Notes: generated by a model not told the origin, from the sequence alone. DNA of 41,566 bases from Phycisphaera sp. (GCA_028285385.1 JANQPR010000202.1:1-41566), one strand, 5' to 3'. Positions 7,409-18,212 are shown, counted from the first letter of the stretch. Numbers and translations are program-made.

Positions 7409-8668
7409 ATGGCCGATACTGCTGCTGTGCTCGACTTCGCCGACCGGCCGTTCGTGTGGTACCCGCCGAAGCGCAGCCCGCTGATCGCGCCGCTGCTGCG
7501 GCGGTACAACGCGGTGCGGTTCCTGCCGGGCGTAAAGCGGTTCGTCGAGGTCGACCCGCGCAACACGGCGGTGTTGCGTGAACGCGTGCGGCCCGGCGAC
7601 CGGCTGGTGTTCCTACCGAACCACCCGACGCACGGCGACGCGCCGGTGTTCCTCGAAGTCCTGCGTCGGCTGAGCGTCTCGACACAGCTCATGGCGGCGT
7701 ACGACGTGTTCCTGCGCGGGCGGTTCGACCGGTTCCTGCTGCAACGGCTCGGCGCGTTCAGCGTCGATCGCGACGCGTCCGACCCCCGGCCGATGAAGCA
7801 CGCGCTCGGCGTGATCGAGCGCGGGCGGTGCGCGTTGACCGTATTCCCCGAAGGCAACGTGTACCTGGAGAACGACAAAGTCGGGCCGTTCCTGGAAGGC
7901 GCGGCGTTCCTTGCGTTACGGGCGCAGCAGCAGCTGAAGGACGAGGCGCGCGTGTTGGCGGTCCCGGTGGCGATCAAGGCGACTCACGTGCGCGACGCGC
8001 ACCCCGCGGTCCGACAGCGGTTGCGCAAAGTCGCCGAGGCGGTCGGAGTCGACAGACCCGGTAAGGACGAAGACCCGCGCGAAGCGCTCACGCGCGTCGG
8101 GGTAGCGGCGCTGCGTCGAAACCTGGACCTGCGTGGCATCGACTGCGAAGAGGGCGACTGTTTGGCCGAGACGATCCGCTGCGCCGCGGCGGGCGTGCTG
8201 GACCGGCTTGAGAAGAAGCTCGGGGTCACGCCGGGTGATCAAACCGGGTTGATCGAGCGGGTCCGGCAGTGTCGGCGGGTGATCCACGAAGTCCGCACCG
8301 ACCCGAAACGCGCCGCGGACCACGCCGCGGCGGCGACTTGGGCGGACGAGGCGATCCTCGCCTTCCGCATTGCGAGCTACCGCGGCGACTACGTCGCGGA
8401 GAAGCCGACACTCGATCGCGTGTCCGAGACGGTGGAGAAGCTGGAGGAGGACGTGTTCTCGCGGATGCCCGAGCCTTTGGGCGACCGGCTGGCGGTCGTG
8501 CGGTTCGCGGAGCCGATCGACCTGCGGGCGCGGTTGGCCGAAACACGCAAGCTGCGGGACGCGGTGCGCTCCGTGACGCGCGAGTCGGAGGTAGCCGTGC
8601 AAACGGGTTTGGACGAGATCAACGCGACGCTGGACACGTGGGGGTCCCGGATGTGGGCCAACGGTTGA
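7409..8668 (+). CDS. PlsC-like acyltransferase with long helical C-terminus
   Basis: The protein has 419 residues from the ATG at 7409; the frame is open further upstream but lacks family similarity there. The first half is a lysophospholipid/glycerol-phosphate acyltransferase domain: NHPTHGD gives the catalytic H72-x4-D77, and VFPEGN (146-150) is the second acyltransferase motif. The last 200 residues are mostly charged helices (RQCRRVIHEVRTDPKRAADH, ETVEKLEEDV) with no recognised domain. It probably acylates a membrane lipid precursor, but it has no obvious membrane helix and the acceptor is unknown. Family confidence is good, substrate confidence low. Confidence 0.8.
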   Translation: MADTAAVLDFADRPFVWYPPKRSPLIAPLLRRYNAVRFLPGVKRFVEVDPRNTAVLRERVRPGDRLVFLPNHPTHGDAPVFLEVLRRLSVSTQLMAAYDVFLRGRFDRFLLQRLGAFSVDRDASDPRPMKHALGVIERGRCALTVFPEGNVYLENDKVGPFLEGAAFLALRAQQQLKDEARVLAVPVAIKATHVRDAHPAVRQRLRKVAEAVGVDRPGKDEDPREALTRVGVAALRRNLDLRGIDCEEGDCLAETIRCAAAGVLDRLEKKLGVTPGDQTGLIERVRQCRRVIHEVRTDPKRAADHAAAATWADEAILAFRIASYRGDYVAEKPTLDRVSETVEKLEEDVFSRMPEPLGDRLAVVRFAEPIDLRARLAETRKLRDAVRSVTRESEVAVQTGLDEINATLDTWGSRMWANG

Positions 8669-8680
8669 CCCACACGAATC

Positions 8681-8701
8681 GCAAAACAGGGCGGAACGCC
8701 C
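8681..8701 (-). terminator. Probable intrinsic terminator after the DJ-1/PfpI gene
   Basis: Read on the minus strand, GGGCG-TTC-CGCCC forms a five-pair GC stem directly after the DJ-1-like stop and is followed by TGTTTTGC. The stem is short, but position and T tract fit a rho-independent terminator in the 38-base gap between two convergent genes. Confidence 0.55.
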
Positions 8702-8706
8702 GCGCA

Positions 8707-9498
8707 TCAGTCGCGCAGGAGATCAACAATCGCTTGCGCCGTGCCACGGGCGGAGGCGGGGTTTTGCCCGGTGACCAGGCGCTCGCTGACGACGACGTTC
8801 GCCTGGAACTTCTCACCCGGCACGAACTCGGCACCTCGCTCACGCAACAGCGTCTCGAGCAGGAAGGGGACCGTGTCGGTCAGTTCGACCGCCTCCTCCT
8901 CTTCGTTGGTGAACGCCGCGACGCGGTGGCCGTTCACCAAGTAGTCGCCGTTCGACAGCCGGACGTTGACCAACGCCGCCGGGCCGTGGCACACCGCCGC
9001 GACGACGCCGCCGTTCTCGTAAACCCCGGCGAGTAGTTGTTGCAGCGGCTCGTGGTCGGGCAGGTCCCACATCGTGCCGTGCCCCCCCGCGACAAACACG
9101 ACGTCAACCGCATCCGGGTCGACGGTCTCGATCGCCAGGGTCGGGACCGGGGTCTGCTCCCGCCACACCGCTTCCAGGAACGCGGCGTTGACGGGGTCGT
9201 TCAGGTCGAGGCTGCCGGGGTCGATCGGGGCCGGCCCGCCGTTGGGGCTGGCCAGCGTCACGGTGTAGCCCTGCTTGGTGAACACGTCCCATGGCTGACT
9301 GGCTTCGGACAGGTAAAACCCGGTCGGCTCACCGGTGTCTCCGAGCCGGGGGTGGCTGGTCAGCACGATCAGGGCGTGTGGCGCATCGACGGTTGGCTGA
9401 GCGGCGGGCGCCTCGGCCGACCCAGGCCCCGCGAAGCACAGCAACAGCCCGAGCAAGATCAACGAGGGGGACGGTGGGCGCTGTCGGATGATGTTCAT
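8707..9498 (-). CDS. Exported DJ-1/PfpI family protein (Hsp31-like)
   Basis: The protein has 263 residues from the ATG at 9498. The N-terminus (MNIIRQRPPSP then a leucine-rich stretch to about residue 28) looks like a signal peptide, so it is probably periplasmic. The class-I-amidotransferase fold shows VVFVAGGHGTMWDLP and the nucleophile elbow AAVCHGPAAL (C170, H171), plus an early acidic motif TGEPTGFYLSE. This pattern is that of Hsp31/YajL-type glyoxalase III or chaperone members. The substrate is not settled. It diverges from the pyridoxamine-oxidase-like gene with 58 bases between starts. Confidence 0.85.
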   Translation of the reverse strand: MNIIRQRPPSPSLILLGLLLCFAGPGSAEAPAAQPTVDAPHALIVLTSHPRLGDTGEPTGFYLSEASQPWDVFTKQGYTVTLASPNGGPAPIDPGSLDLNDPVNAAFLEAVWREQTPVPTLAIETVDPDAVDVVFVAGGHGTMWDLPDHEPLQQLLAGVYENGGVVAAVCHGPAALVNVRLSNGDYLVNGHRVAAFTNEEEEAVELTDTVPFLLETLLRERGAEFVPGEKFQANVVVSERLVTGQNPASARGTAQAIVDLLRD

Positions 9499-9556
9499 GC
9501 AGGATTGGTAGGCCGCCGTGGTTCCCGGGTCCAGCCGGCCGGCGTACATTGCTGTC

Positions 9557-10120
9557 ATGGCTGACCGCGACACCCTCACCGACCCCGACCGCGACTTCAT
9601 CGCTCGGCAGCGGATGTTCTTTATCGCTACCGCCCCACTCGCCGATGATGGGCTGATCAACCTGTCGCCCAAGGGGCTCGACGGCACGTTCGCGGTGATC
9701 GACGACCGCACCGTGGCGTATCTGGACCTGACGGGGTCGGGCGTGGAGACGGTTGCTCACCTCCGTGAGAACGGCCGGGCGTGTCTCATGTTTTGCGCGT
9801 TCGACGGCCGACCGAACATCCTGCGGATTCAAGGACACGGCGAAGCGGTCGAGCCGGGCGACCCGGCGTTCGGTGAACTCGCGGCGCACTTCTCGAACCG
9901 GGGCGAGATGCCGGGCGTGCGTTCGATCATCCGGGTGACGGCCGAGCGCATCGCGGACTCGTGCGGGTTCGGCGTACCGTTGTACGAGTACGTCGGTCAA
10001 CGCGACACACTGACGCAGTGGGCGGAGAAGAAGGGGGAAGACGGCGTCCGCGCGTATCAAGCGAAGAACAACGCGCGGAGCCTTGACGGGCTGCCGGGAC
10101 TGCCGTCGCTTACTCCGTGA
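9557..10120 (+). CDS. Pyridoxamine 5'-phosphate oxidase family (FMN-binding split barrel)
   Basis: The protein has 187 residues from the ATG at 9557. It begins with the helix FIARQRMFFIATAPLADDGLINLSPKG and a beta-barrel core (AYLDLTGSGVETVAHLRENGRACLMFCAF), as in the putative PNPOx family of flavin-binding proteins. It lacks the full C-terminal part of true PdxH. The likely role is an FMN- or F420-type oxidoreductase; the substrate is unknown. Its last 11 bases overlap the convergent SRPBCC gene. Confidence 0.83.
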   Translation: MADRDTLTDPDRDFIARQRMFFIATAPLADDGLINLSPKGLDGTFAVIDDRTVAYLDLTGSGVETVAHLRENGRACLMFCAFDGRPNILRIQGHGEAVEPGDPAFGELAAHFSNRGEMPGVRSIIRVTAERIADSCGFGVPLYEYVGQRDTLTQWAEKKGEDGVRAYQAKNNARSLDGLPGLPSLTP

Positions 10121-10706
10121 CCGTGCCGGAGGCTGCGTCGGCATCAACCGGCGGTGCTGGCACCTCGGCCGCCCCCGCCGCGTCGGCCTCGGCGGCTTCT
10201 TTCAAGCGACGCAAGCCGTCCTCGAACATCGGTGCGATCATGCCGGGCATGAGCCGGGCGAAGTACCCGCCGACGACGGGCGTCACGGCGTCGCCGTCCA
10301 TCGTCCAGGTCACGGCCACGCCGCCCGCTTCCATCGTTTCGTAGGTCACGCTGCCCTGCCCGGGGTACTTGTCGGCGAACAGCATGCTGTAGGCCACACC
10401 CTGCTCGGGGTCAACGTTGGTGAACGTCAGCGAGCCGCCACCGTGGGCGTCGGTCCACGACTGCGACGCGCCGACGCCCGTGGTCTGCTCGCCCCGAGCG
10501 ACCTCGACGCTCGGGTCGGCGTGGGTCCACGGCTCCCACCGCGGCCACTCCTCGAGGTCCGACACCAAGGCGTGGATCACCGGCACGGGCGCTTCAACCA
10601 CCACGGCCCGCGTGACCTCGTACTTCGTGGGAAGCATCCAGCCCACCAGCACCAACGCCGCCACCACAACGACCAGCCCAATGCCGACCTTCTTGATCCA
10701 TCCCAT
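10110..10706 (-). CDS. SRPBCC/polyketide-cyclase-like protein with N-terminal membrane anchor
   Basis: The protein has 198 residues. A GGAGG site seven bases upstream fixes the ATG at 10706. One membrane helix (about residues 5-24) is followed by a START-like domain: a strand VTRAVVVEAPVPVIHALVSDL, the EEWPRWEPW motif, a central beta sheet, and a C-terminal helix GMIAPMFEDGLRRLKEAAE. The tail is alanine/proline-rich. Such domains bind hydrophobic ligands; here it would hang outside the membrane. The ligand is unknown. Confidence 0.82.
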   Translation of the reverse strand: MGWIKKVGIGLVVVVAALVLVGWMLPTKYEVTRAVVVEAPVPVIHALVSDLEEWPRWEPWTHADPSVEVARGEQTTGVGASQSWTDAHGGGSLTFTNVDPEQGVAYSMLFADKYPGQGSVTYETMEAGGVAVTWTMDGDAVTPVVGGYFARLMPGMIAPMFEDGLRRLKEAAEADAAGAAEVPAPPVDADAASGTVTE

Positions 10707-10772
10707 GCGTGAGCCTCCGTTTTCTTGATGCACGAGCCCGCACGTCTCGATAACGATTGTCGGTCAACCGGG

Positions 10773-11555
10773 TCAAGAAGATGAATCCGCGACCGGGTCG
10801 GCCCCCACCGCGGCGTGGTCGACGTACCAGCACAACTCGCCATCGCCGCTGGGCGCGATGCCGCTGATCGGGACGTTGGTGATGTCCTCGTGGTCGGCTT
10901 CGAGCAGGTCGTGGACCCGGCCCAGCGCGCTGTGTTTGCCCTCTCCGACCACGAGCACCGCGAGCTGCCGGCCGGCATTGATCAACGGGTAGGTCATGGT
11001 CAGCCGTGGCGGTGGCACGACCTTCTCGCCGTCGTTCTCGATGATCCAGCGGTCGGTGACGCCGAGTGCCGGCGACTCGGGGAAGAGCGACGCCGTGTGG
11101 CAGTCGCCGCCCATGCCCAGCAGGATGAAGTCGAGCCGAGGCACGTTGCCGCCGACGTTCTTCATGCCGAACGCACGTTCGAGCTCGGCCTCGTAACGCC
11201 CGGCCGGGTCAGCCTCGAGCACGGGCATCGGGTGCAGCTGTTCCGCGGGCATGGGCACGTGATCCGTCAGCGACTCACGGATCATCTTCACGTTGCTCTT
11301 GGCGTGGTCTTCAGGGACCTTCCGCTCGTCCACGATCCATACGTGCATTTTCGCCCACGGGAGTGCGCGGAACTTCGGGTCGGTGACCAGCCGGACGTAG
11401 AACGGCTCGGGCGTCCCGCCGCCGGAGAGCGCGACGTGGAACACGCCACGCTGCTCGACCGCGTCGAGCGCGGCGGCGATCAGCGCGTCGCCGAGCTTCT
11501 CGAAGAGCGCCTCGGTGTCGGGCGCAACGACCATGGTGCCGGGGAGGGTGAGCAT
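10773..11555 (-). CDS. pgl: 6-phosphogluconolactonase
   Basis: The protein has 260 residues. It hydrolyses 6-phosphogluconolactone in the oxidative pentose phosphate pathway. Family signatures are VALSGGGTPEPFY, WIVDERKVPEDHAKSN, and LGMGGDCHTASLFPESPAL, which corresponds to the usual GxDGHTASLFP; the glycine before histidine is a cysteine here. It lies 17 bases after a DUF3592 gene, which follows zwf, so the three are probably one transcript. The start ATG at 11555 precedes the first conserved strand at a normal distance. Confidence 0.95.
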   Translation of the reverse strand: MLTLPGTMVVAPDTEALFEKLGDALIAAALDAVEQRGVFHVALSGGGTPEPFYVRLVTDPKFRALPWAKMHVWIVDERKVPEDHAKSNVKMIRESLTDHVPMPAEQLHPMPVLEADPAGRYEAELERAFGMKNVGGNVPRLDFILLGMGGDCHTASLFPESPALGVTDRWIIENDGEKVVPPPRLTMTYPLINAGRQLAVLVVGEGKHSALGRVHDLLEADHEDITNVPISGIAPSGDGELCWYVDHAAVGADPVADSSS

Positions 11556-11572
11556 GGCCGTACTGTACGCTT

Positions 11573-12022
11573 TCAGGGCTTGTTTTGACCCGGCGGCCGG
11601 TACGCGAGAACGCAGTCGCCCGGGCGTTCTGGATTGACACGAACGCGAAGAACATCGCCGATCGCGTCTGTGTCACGCCCTGTCTTCTTTGCTCGATAGA
11701 CCTCGCCTTCGAACTCGTATTCAATCACAACTAGCTGACTCGACATCTTCTTCTGAACGATACCCGTATCGACCACGCGCGCCTGGGTCTCGATTCCATC
11801 GCGAAGCAGCCTGAGCTGCTTCCGTACCCACCACGCCGTGGCGATAACGACAATCGCCGATACCCCAAGCCAGATGCAGACCGCGATGAAAGCCGACGAT
11901 TCTTTGTCGCGGTAGGTATCGACCGCAAGGTATCCGCCGGCGATGAGCAGGCCAGCAAGACAAGCAACCCATGCCTGCTTGATGACCGCCTTTCGTTCTT
12001 CGGATACAGGTTGTGTGGCCAA
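11573..12022 (-). CDS. DUF3592 membrane protein between zwf and pgl
   Basis: The protein has 149 residues from a TTG at 12022, preceded by GAGG nine bases upstream; the frame further upstream lies over zwf. Two hydrophobic segments (about 14-34 and 47-65) are followed by a beta-rich domain: RVVDTGIVQ, VVIEYEFEGEVYRAKK, VRVNPERPGDCVL. This is the DUF3592 layout, of unknown function. Its codons use many more A/T third bases than zwf and pgl on either side. That suggests an insertion into an existing zwf-pgl pair, though this is inference. Confidence 0.82.
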   Translation of the reverse strand: MATQPVSEERKAVIKQAWVACLAGLLIAGGYLAVDTYRDKESSAFIAVCIWLGVSAIVVIATAWWVRKQLRLLRDGIETQARVVDTGIVQKKMSSQLVVIEYEFEGEVYRAKKTGRDTDAIGDVLRVRVNPERPGDCVLAYRPPGQNKP

Positions 12023-12072
12023 GCAATCCGTCCTCGGAAGATGCGGTCGCCGATTCTTGATCACACGCCGCG

Positions 12073-13608
<1,536 letters not shown>

Positions 13609-13680
13609 GGCGACAGAATACCGCGTGCTACCGCTGGACGTTCGGCACGTTTCGACACTTCGGCAGCGCCCGAATGAGTG

Positions 13681-14247
13681 TCAGGGCTCCAGGATCTTCC
13701 GGCGGTAGCCGGCGGCAGCAAGGTGTTGCATGCTCCGCCCCGCAGTCAGCAGAAGTACAGCCATCGCGGATCCCCAGAGCGCAAAACAACGGGCCCAGAA
13801 CGACCCCGTGGCGATTAGGTAAGGGGCAACGAAAAGCATGATGAGCACACCGAGAACGCCTAGGCCAACGGTTGCTGAGGCAACAACCAACTTCGTACGC
13901 ACCCACACACCCAGCCGTGGCGTTCGCTTCACAGAACTCTGCCAGAACAGCGTCAATCCGATCACTGCCACCAGCAAGACCGGCGGCATCAGAAATGAAA
14001 CCGACACCAAGCCAAGAGACTCCATCGCCATGATCGAAGCCACGAAGACCAGCAAGCTGATGCCATAGCCGGGCATCTCCAATCGCGTCAGGTCCGGATA
14101 GTCGGTCCAATGCACAGACCACGCCGCGACGTCGATGTCTGTCGGATCGATCGCGTCTCCACACTCAGGGCAGAACCTCGACACAGGAAATCTTCGCAGG
14201 GAGTAACCACGCGCCGGGCAGGCGACATACCACGTCACCGATTCCAT
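13681..14247 (-). CDS. Zinc-ribbon-like four-helix membrane protein, unknown
   Basis: The protein has 188 residues. The N-terminus has a degraded zinc ribbon, CPARGYSLRRFPVSRFCPEC: planctomycete relatives normally read CxxCGY, but here the second Cys is Arg13, leaving C10, C27 and C30. Four hydrophobic segments follow, near 67-85, 87-103, 121-142 and 150-168. The function is unknown. Third codon positions are richer in A/T than in neighbouring zwf and mnmG, hinting at a different history. Confidence 0.72.
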   Translation of the reverse strand: MESVTWYVACPARGYSLRRFPVSRFCPECGDAIDPTDIDVAAWSVHWTDYPDLTRLEMPGYGISLLVFVASIMAMESLGLVSVSFLMPPVLLVAVIGLTLFWQSSVKRTPRLGVWVRTKLVVASATVGLGVLGVLIMLFVAPYLIATGSFWARCFALWGSAMAVLLLTAGRSMQHLAAAGYRRKILEP

Positions 14248-14290
14248 CGGTCATGTATGAGCTCCATCAGTCGATGGTTCGCCAAATGCG

Positions 14291-16189
14291 CTAGGCGCTG
14301 AGAATCTCGCGCTTCCGCAGGTGTACGCTCACCAGCATCAGGTCGGCGGGGTTCACACCCGCCAAGCGTGACGCCTGCCCGAGCGTCGTGGGGCGGAACT
14401 TGCTCAGCACGCCCGCCGCCTCGGCCCGCAGGCCCGTCACCGCCGCGTAGTCCAGGTCGTCCGGCAAGGCCGCGTGCTCCTGCTCGGCGAACCGCGCGAG
14501 CTCTCGACGCTGACGATCGATGTACCCGGCGTACAGCCGCTGCCCTTCGAGGTAGCGCCGCACAACGGGTTCGTCCATATCGCCGTTCGTTGTGGCGTTC
14601 GCCTGTGCGTCGCGCCGCTCGAACACACGCCAACGAGCATCGTCTACCAGTCCCAGGCCCCGCCCCAGCCGCGTCAGCCGCCACGCCGCGTTGTCGCTGC
14701 GCAGGTGCAGCCGGTGCTCAGCCCGGCTGGTGAACATCCGGTACGGCTCGCGCGGCGTCTTGGTCACCAGATCGTCCAGCATCACCCCGACGTACGCCTG
14801 CTCCCGCGACAACACGAACCGCTCGAAGTTGTCCCGCGCATCGCCGCCGGCTTCTTCGACGCGCCGCACCGCCTCGGCCCACCGCACCGCGTTAACGCCG
14901 GCAACCAGCCCCTGCCCCGCCGCTTCTTCGTAGCCTGAGGTGCCGTTGATCTGCCCGGCCAGCAGCAGCCCCGGCAGCCGTTTGGTCATGCACGTCGCGT
15001 CGATCTGGTGCGGCCAGATCATGTCGTACTCGACCGCGTAGCCGTGCTTGAGAAACTTCGCCCGCTCACACCCCGGCATCGCCGTGACGATCTGCTCCTG
15101 CACGTCCGCCGGCAGCGAGGTACTGATCCCGTTGCAGTAGACCTCGTTCGTGCTCAGCGACTCGGGCTCGAGGAACACGTGGTGCGATGCGCGGTCGGCG
15201 AAGCGTACGACTTTGTCTTCGATGCTCGGGCAGTACCGCGGCCCGGCGTCGGCCTCGATGTCGCCGTTGTACATCGGGGCCCGGTCCAGGTTCGCGCGGA
15301 TCGCGTCGTGCGCGCCCGGCGTCGTGTGCGTGATCCAGCACACGCGCTGCTCGAGTCGTGGGAACGCGTCGAGCACGGTCATGTCGCTGAACGGCACCGG
15401 CTCGTCGTCGCCCGGCTGCTCCTCCAACCCTGAGAAGTCGATCGACTCGGCGGCGAGCCGCGGCGGCGTCCCGGTCTTCAACCGCCCCAACTCGAAGCCC
15501 AGGCGTTGCAGTTCCCCGCTGATGCCGACGGCGCTGCCCTCGCCGACGCGCCCCCCCTCCACCTTGCGCGGGCCGGTGTGCATCAGCGCCCGCATGAACG
15601 TCCCCGTCGTCAGCACCACCGCGTCGGCCCGCAGCACGAACGGCTTCTCCACCCCGTCGATGCTCCCGAACTCCCCACAACAGGCGTCGGTCTCACACGC
15701 CGGCCCGTCCGCCTGCGGCACGCCCTTGCAACGCACGCCGACACACCTCCCGTTCTCGACGAGCAGCTCCTCCACCACGCCCCCTACCACGGTCAGATTC
15801 GGCCGCGTGCCCAACAGCCGCCGCACCTCCGCCGCGTAACGGTACTTGTCGTTCTGGCTCCGCGGCCCGCGCACGGCCGGGCCCTTGCTCTGGTTCAGCA
15901 CCCGGAACTGGATCCCCGTCGCGTCCGTCGCCAACCCCATCAGGCCTCCGAGCGCGTCGATCTCCCGGACCATCTGACCCTTAGCGAGCCCCCCGATCGC
16001 CGGGTTGCACGACATCGCTCCGGTCTTCCCCGGGTCCATCGTGACCATCGCCACCCGACCCAACGCGCCACGCGATTCCTCGAAGCGCGGCAACAGCAGG
16101 TTGCACGCCGCCCACGCCGCCTCCGCCCCCGCGTGCCCGCCGCCCACGACGACGACATCGAACTGCTTGCTTTCCGGGGTCAGACGCAT
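14291..16189 (-). CDS. mnmG: tRNA uridine-5-carboxymethylaminomethyl(34) synthesis enzyme MnmG
   Basis: The protein has 632 residues. With MnmE it installs the cmnm5 group on wobble uridine 34 of tRNAs, using FAD. The FAD site VVVGGGHAGAEAA (12-25), SCNPAIGGLAKGQMVREID with C61, the TTGTFM strand and GQINGTSGYEEAAGQGLVAG are all present, and the C-terminal helical domain ends in LVSVHLRKREILSA. An insertion at about 149-182 carries five cysteines (149, 154, 165, 170, 171), unlike the short turn in E. coli MnmG. mnmE and rsmG are not beside it. Confidence 0.97.
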   Translation of the reverse strand: MRLTPESKQFDVVVVGGGHAGAEAAWAACNLLLPRFEESRGALGRVAMVTMDPGKTGAMSCNPAIGGLAKGQMVREIDALGGLMGLATDATGIQFRVLNQSKGPAVRGPRSQNDKYRYAAEVRRLLGTRPNLTVVGGVVEELLVENGRCVGVRCKGVPQADGPACETDACCGEFGSIDGVEKPFVLRADAVVLTTGTFMRALMHTGPRKVEGGRVGEGSAVGISGELQRLGFELGRLKTGTPPRLAAESIDFSGLEEQPGDDEPVPFSDMTVLDAFPRLEQRVCWITHTTPGAHDAIRANLDRAPMYNGDIEADAGPRYCPSIEDKVVRFADRASHHVFLEPESLSTNEVYCNGISTSLPADVQEQIVTAMPGCERAKFLKHGYAVEYDMIWPHQIDATCMTKRLPGLLLAGQINGTSGYEEAAGQGLVAGVNAVRWAEAVRRVEEAGGDARDNFERFVLSREQAYVGVMLDDLVTKTPREPYRMFTSRAEHRLHLRSDNAAWRLTRLGRGLGLVDDARWRVFERRDAQANATTNGDMDEPVVRRYLEGQRLYAGYIDRQRRELARFAEQEHAALPDDLDYAAVTGLRAEAAGVLSKFRPTTLGQASRLAGVNPADLMLVSVHLRKREILSA

Positions 16190-16237
16190 CGCGAGATTCT
16201 ACGGGCCCCGATCCGTAGGCGAGTCGCTGCCGGTCGA

Positions 16238-17146
16238 TCACGCATCCTCTTTCAGTTCAGCCACCCCGGCTTTCAACTCGCGCGGCGAACAGCCGTACTC
16301 CTGCCGCACCACCCGGTGGAACTGGGCGTAACTCCCGAAGCCCGCCGCGAGCGCGAGGGCCAACAGGTCGTCCGCGGGGTCCTCTTTCAACGAACGCAGG
16401 AACCGCTCCAGTTGCACCCGCTGCCGGTACCGCGCAAACGGCACGCCCAACTGTTGCCGGAACAGCCGGCTCAGGTGGGGCGGCGACAACCCCGCCTCCG
16501 CCGCGAGCGACGCGAGGTTCCGCGGCTCGGATTCACGATAGACCGCCTCGGCCACGCCCCGCACGGCAGGATGCACCGCCGCCCCCTCCTTGCTCGCCTC
16601 ACCGTGTCCGATGCCGATGAGCCCGCGCGGCTCGACGTGCAGGCCCCACGCCTCCAGCATCAGCACCGCCAGCGTGGCGTGCAGGAGGTCGGGGCGATCC
16701 AAAAGGTCACGGCAGCGTCGATACAGCCCGGCCGATCGACGCGCGTCGCCCGGCCGGAGCGTCCGCGACGCGGGCCCACCCGAACGCCGCCGACGCAGGC
16801 CCGCCGACCACGGCTCCGTCGCGACGCGACGCACCAGGGTTGGCCGGTAAACCGCGATCCAGAGCTCGAAGTCGCGGCTTCGGTCGACCAGCAGGTGCTC
16901 CTCGCCTGGAAACAGCCAAACCTGCGTCCCCGGGCAAAGGTCGTAGCGACGATCGTCCACCAGGTAACGGGCCGTGCCCGCGACCACGAGTGAGGACTCC
17001 AACTCCCGGTGACGGTGAAAGTCCGCCAGCGCCGGCGTCGCCGCCCGGTGAAGCCACACCGCCCCGTCACGCCCCGTCGGCAATCGCAATCGCTCCAGCA
17101 CCATCGCAAAAAATGATAACTCGCGACGCACGCGGTGCGAAGACAT
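16238..17146 (-). CDS. AraC family transcriptional regulator
   Basis: The protein has 302 residues from the ATG at 17146, which has a GGTGG stretch upstream; a second ATG at 17104 is possible. The N-terminal half is a cupin-like sensor (FHRHRELESSLVVAGTARYLVDD, WLFPGEEHLLVD). The C-terminal AraC domain has two helix-turn-helix units: LASLAAEAGLSPPHLSRLFRQ and DDLLALALAAGFGSYAQFHR followed by the usual GCSPRELK end. It diverges from a phytanoyl-CoA-dioxygenase-like gene with 106 bases between starts and probably controls it. The inducer is unknown. Confidence 0.9.
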   Translation of the reverse strand: MSSHRVRRELSFFAMVLERLRLPTGRDGAVWLHRAATPALADFHRHRELESSLVVAGTARYLVDDRRYDLCPGTQVWLFPGEEHLLVDRSRDFELWIAVYRPTLVRRVATEPWSAGLRRRRSGGPASRTLRPGDARRSAGLYRRCRDLLDRPDLLHATLAVLMLEAWGLHVEPRGLIGIGHGEASKEGAAVHPAVRGVAEAVYRESEPRNLASLAAEAGLSPPHLSRLFRQQLGVPFARYRQRVQLERFLRSLKEDPADDLLALALAAGFGSYAQFHRVVRQEYGCSPRELKAGVAELKEDA

Positions 17147-17252
17147 GATCAGCCCACCACAAGAGGCTGTTGCCCAACATGCAGGAAGTATCGAGCTCAC
17201 CAGACCACCCACCGGCACATCGCCTTGGCAACGCCCGCCCCCGGAGTCTCCC

Positions 17253-18077
17253 ATGCCCAACGCCGCCCCGTCTTTCTCTGTCACCGACGATCACCGCCGG
17301 GCTTATGACCAACAAGGCGTCGTCACCTTCGAGTCTGTCATCCCCGAAGACACACTCCGGATGCTCCGCGAAGAGTGCAGCTACTTCCTCGGCTACGCCG
17401 ACGCCGAGATGGACGCCCAAGGCCTGCAGTCCGCCGGCCTCAACCGCCGCGGCAACCGCTACTTCGTTGGGCTCCGCTACCGCTTCAGCCACCGGCTCTA
17501 CCGCTTCCTCTTCGGCGACCTCATGGCCCGGATCGCGGGCGGCCTGCTCGGCGACGAGGTCTACCTCTTCTATGAACAGTGGGTCGTCAAAGGCCCCGAG
17601 CAGGGCATGAGCTTCGCTTGGCACCAGGACTCCGCCTACGTCGCCGGCCCCATGGCCAAGACCCACCGCCCGTACCTCACCTGTTGGTGCGTGCTCGACC
17701 ACGTCGACGAACGCAACGGCACGGCGTACATCCTCCCCCACGACCGCGGCGACACCCGTGGCCGACTGCTGCCCCACACGAAGATGCAGGGCCGCAACGA
17801 CCTCGTCGGCTACCACGGCGACGACCCCGGCGACCCCGCCGTTGTCCCCGCTGGCTCGATTGTCTGCTTCTCCAGCTACACCCTCCACCGCAGCGGCGCG
17901 AACACCTCCGACCACATGCGCCGCGTCTACCTGCCCCAGTACTCCGCCGAGCCGATCCTCAACGACGACGGCCGACCGCAGAACCTCGCCGTCCCCTTCC
18001 TCCGCGACAGAAACAGCATCTACGACCCCGACAAGGACACCGCCGCTCGCTACGGCGGCCTGGACCAACCCGTCTAG
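17253..18077 (+). CDS. Phytanoyl-CoA dioxygenase family oxygenase
   Basis: The protein has 274 residues; GGAG seven bases before the ATG at 17253 fixes the start. It is a non-haem iron(II)/2-oxoglutarate oxygenase. The iron triad is visible as H124-x-D126 in AWHQDSAYV and H202 in TLHRSGANTSD, with arginines at 213-214 for the co-substrate. Planctomycetes carry many such genes of unknown substrate, often beside an AraC regulator as here. It would hydroxylate a small molecule taken up or made under control of the divergent regulator. Confidence 0.9.
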   Translation: MPNAAPSFSVTDDHRRAYDQQGVVTFESVIPEDTLRMLREECSYFLGYADAEMDAQGLQSAGLNRRGNRYFVGLRYRFSHRLYRFLFGDLMARIAGGLLGDEVYLFYEQWVVKGPEQGMSFAWHQDSAYVAGPMAKTHRPYLTCWCVLDHVDERNGTAYILPHDRGDTRGRLLPHTKMQGRNDLVGYHGDDPGDPAVVPAGSIVCFSSYTLHRSGANTSDHMRRVYLPQYSAEPILNDDGRPQNLAVPFLRDRNSIYDPDKDTAARYGGLDQPV

Positions 18078-18212
18078 ATGCCGATGGGTCACGCAGCCAG
18101 GAACTTCGCCCCGCGGGCATGGCGTTTCGGTCGATTGGGCGATTAACGCTTGGTCGAGCGACGCGTGGCGGTAAACTCGGGGTGGCAGGCGTTGCGCGGT
18201 CGAGGCAAAGTC

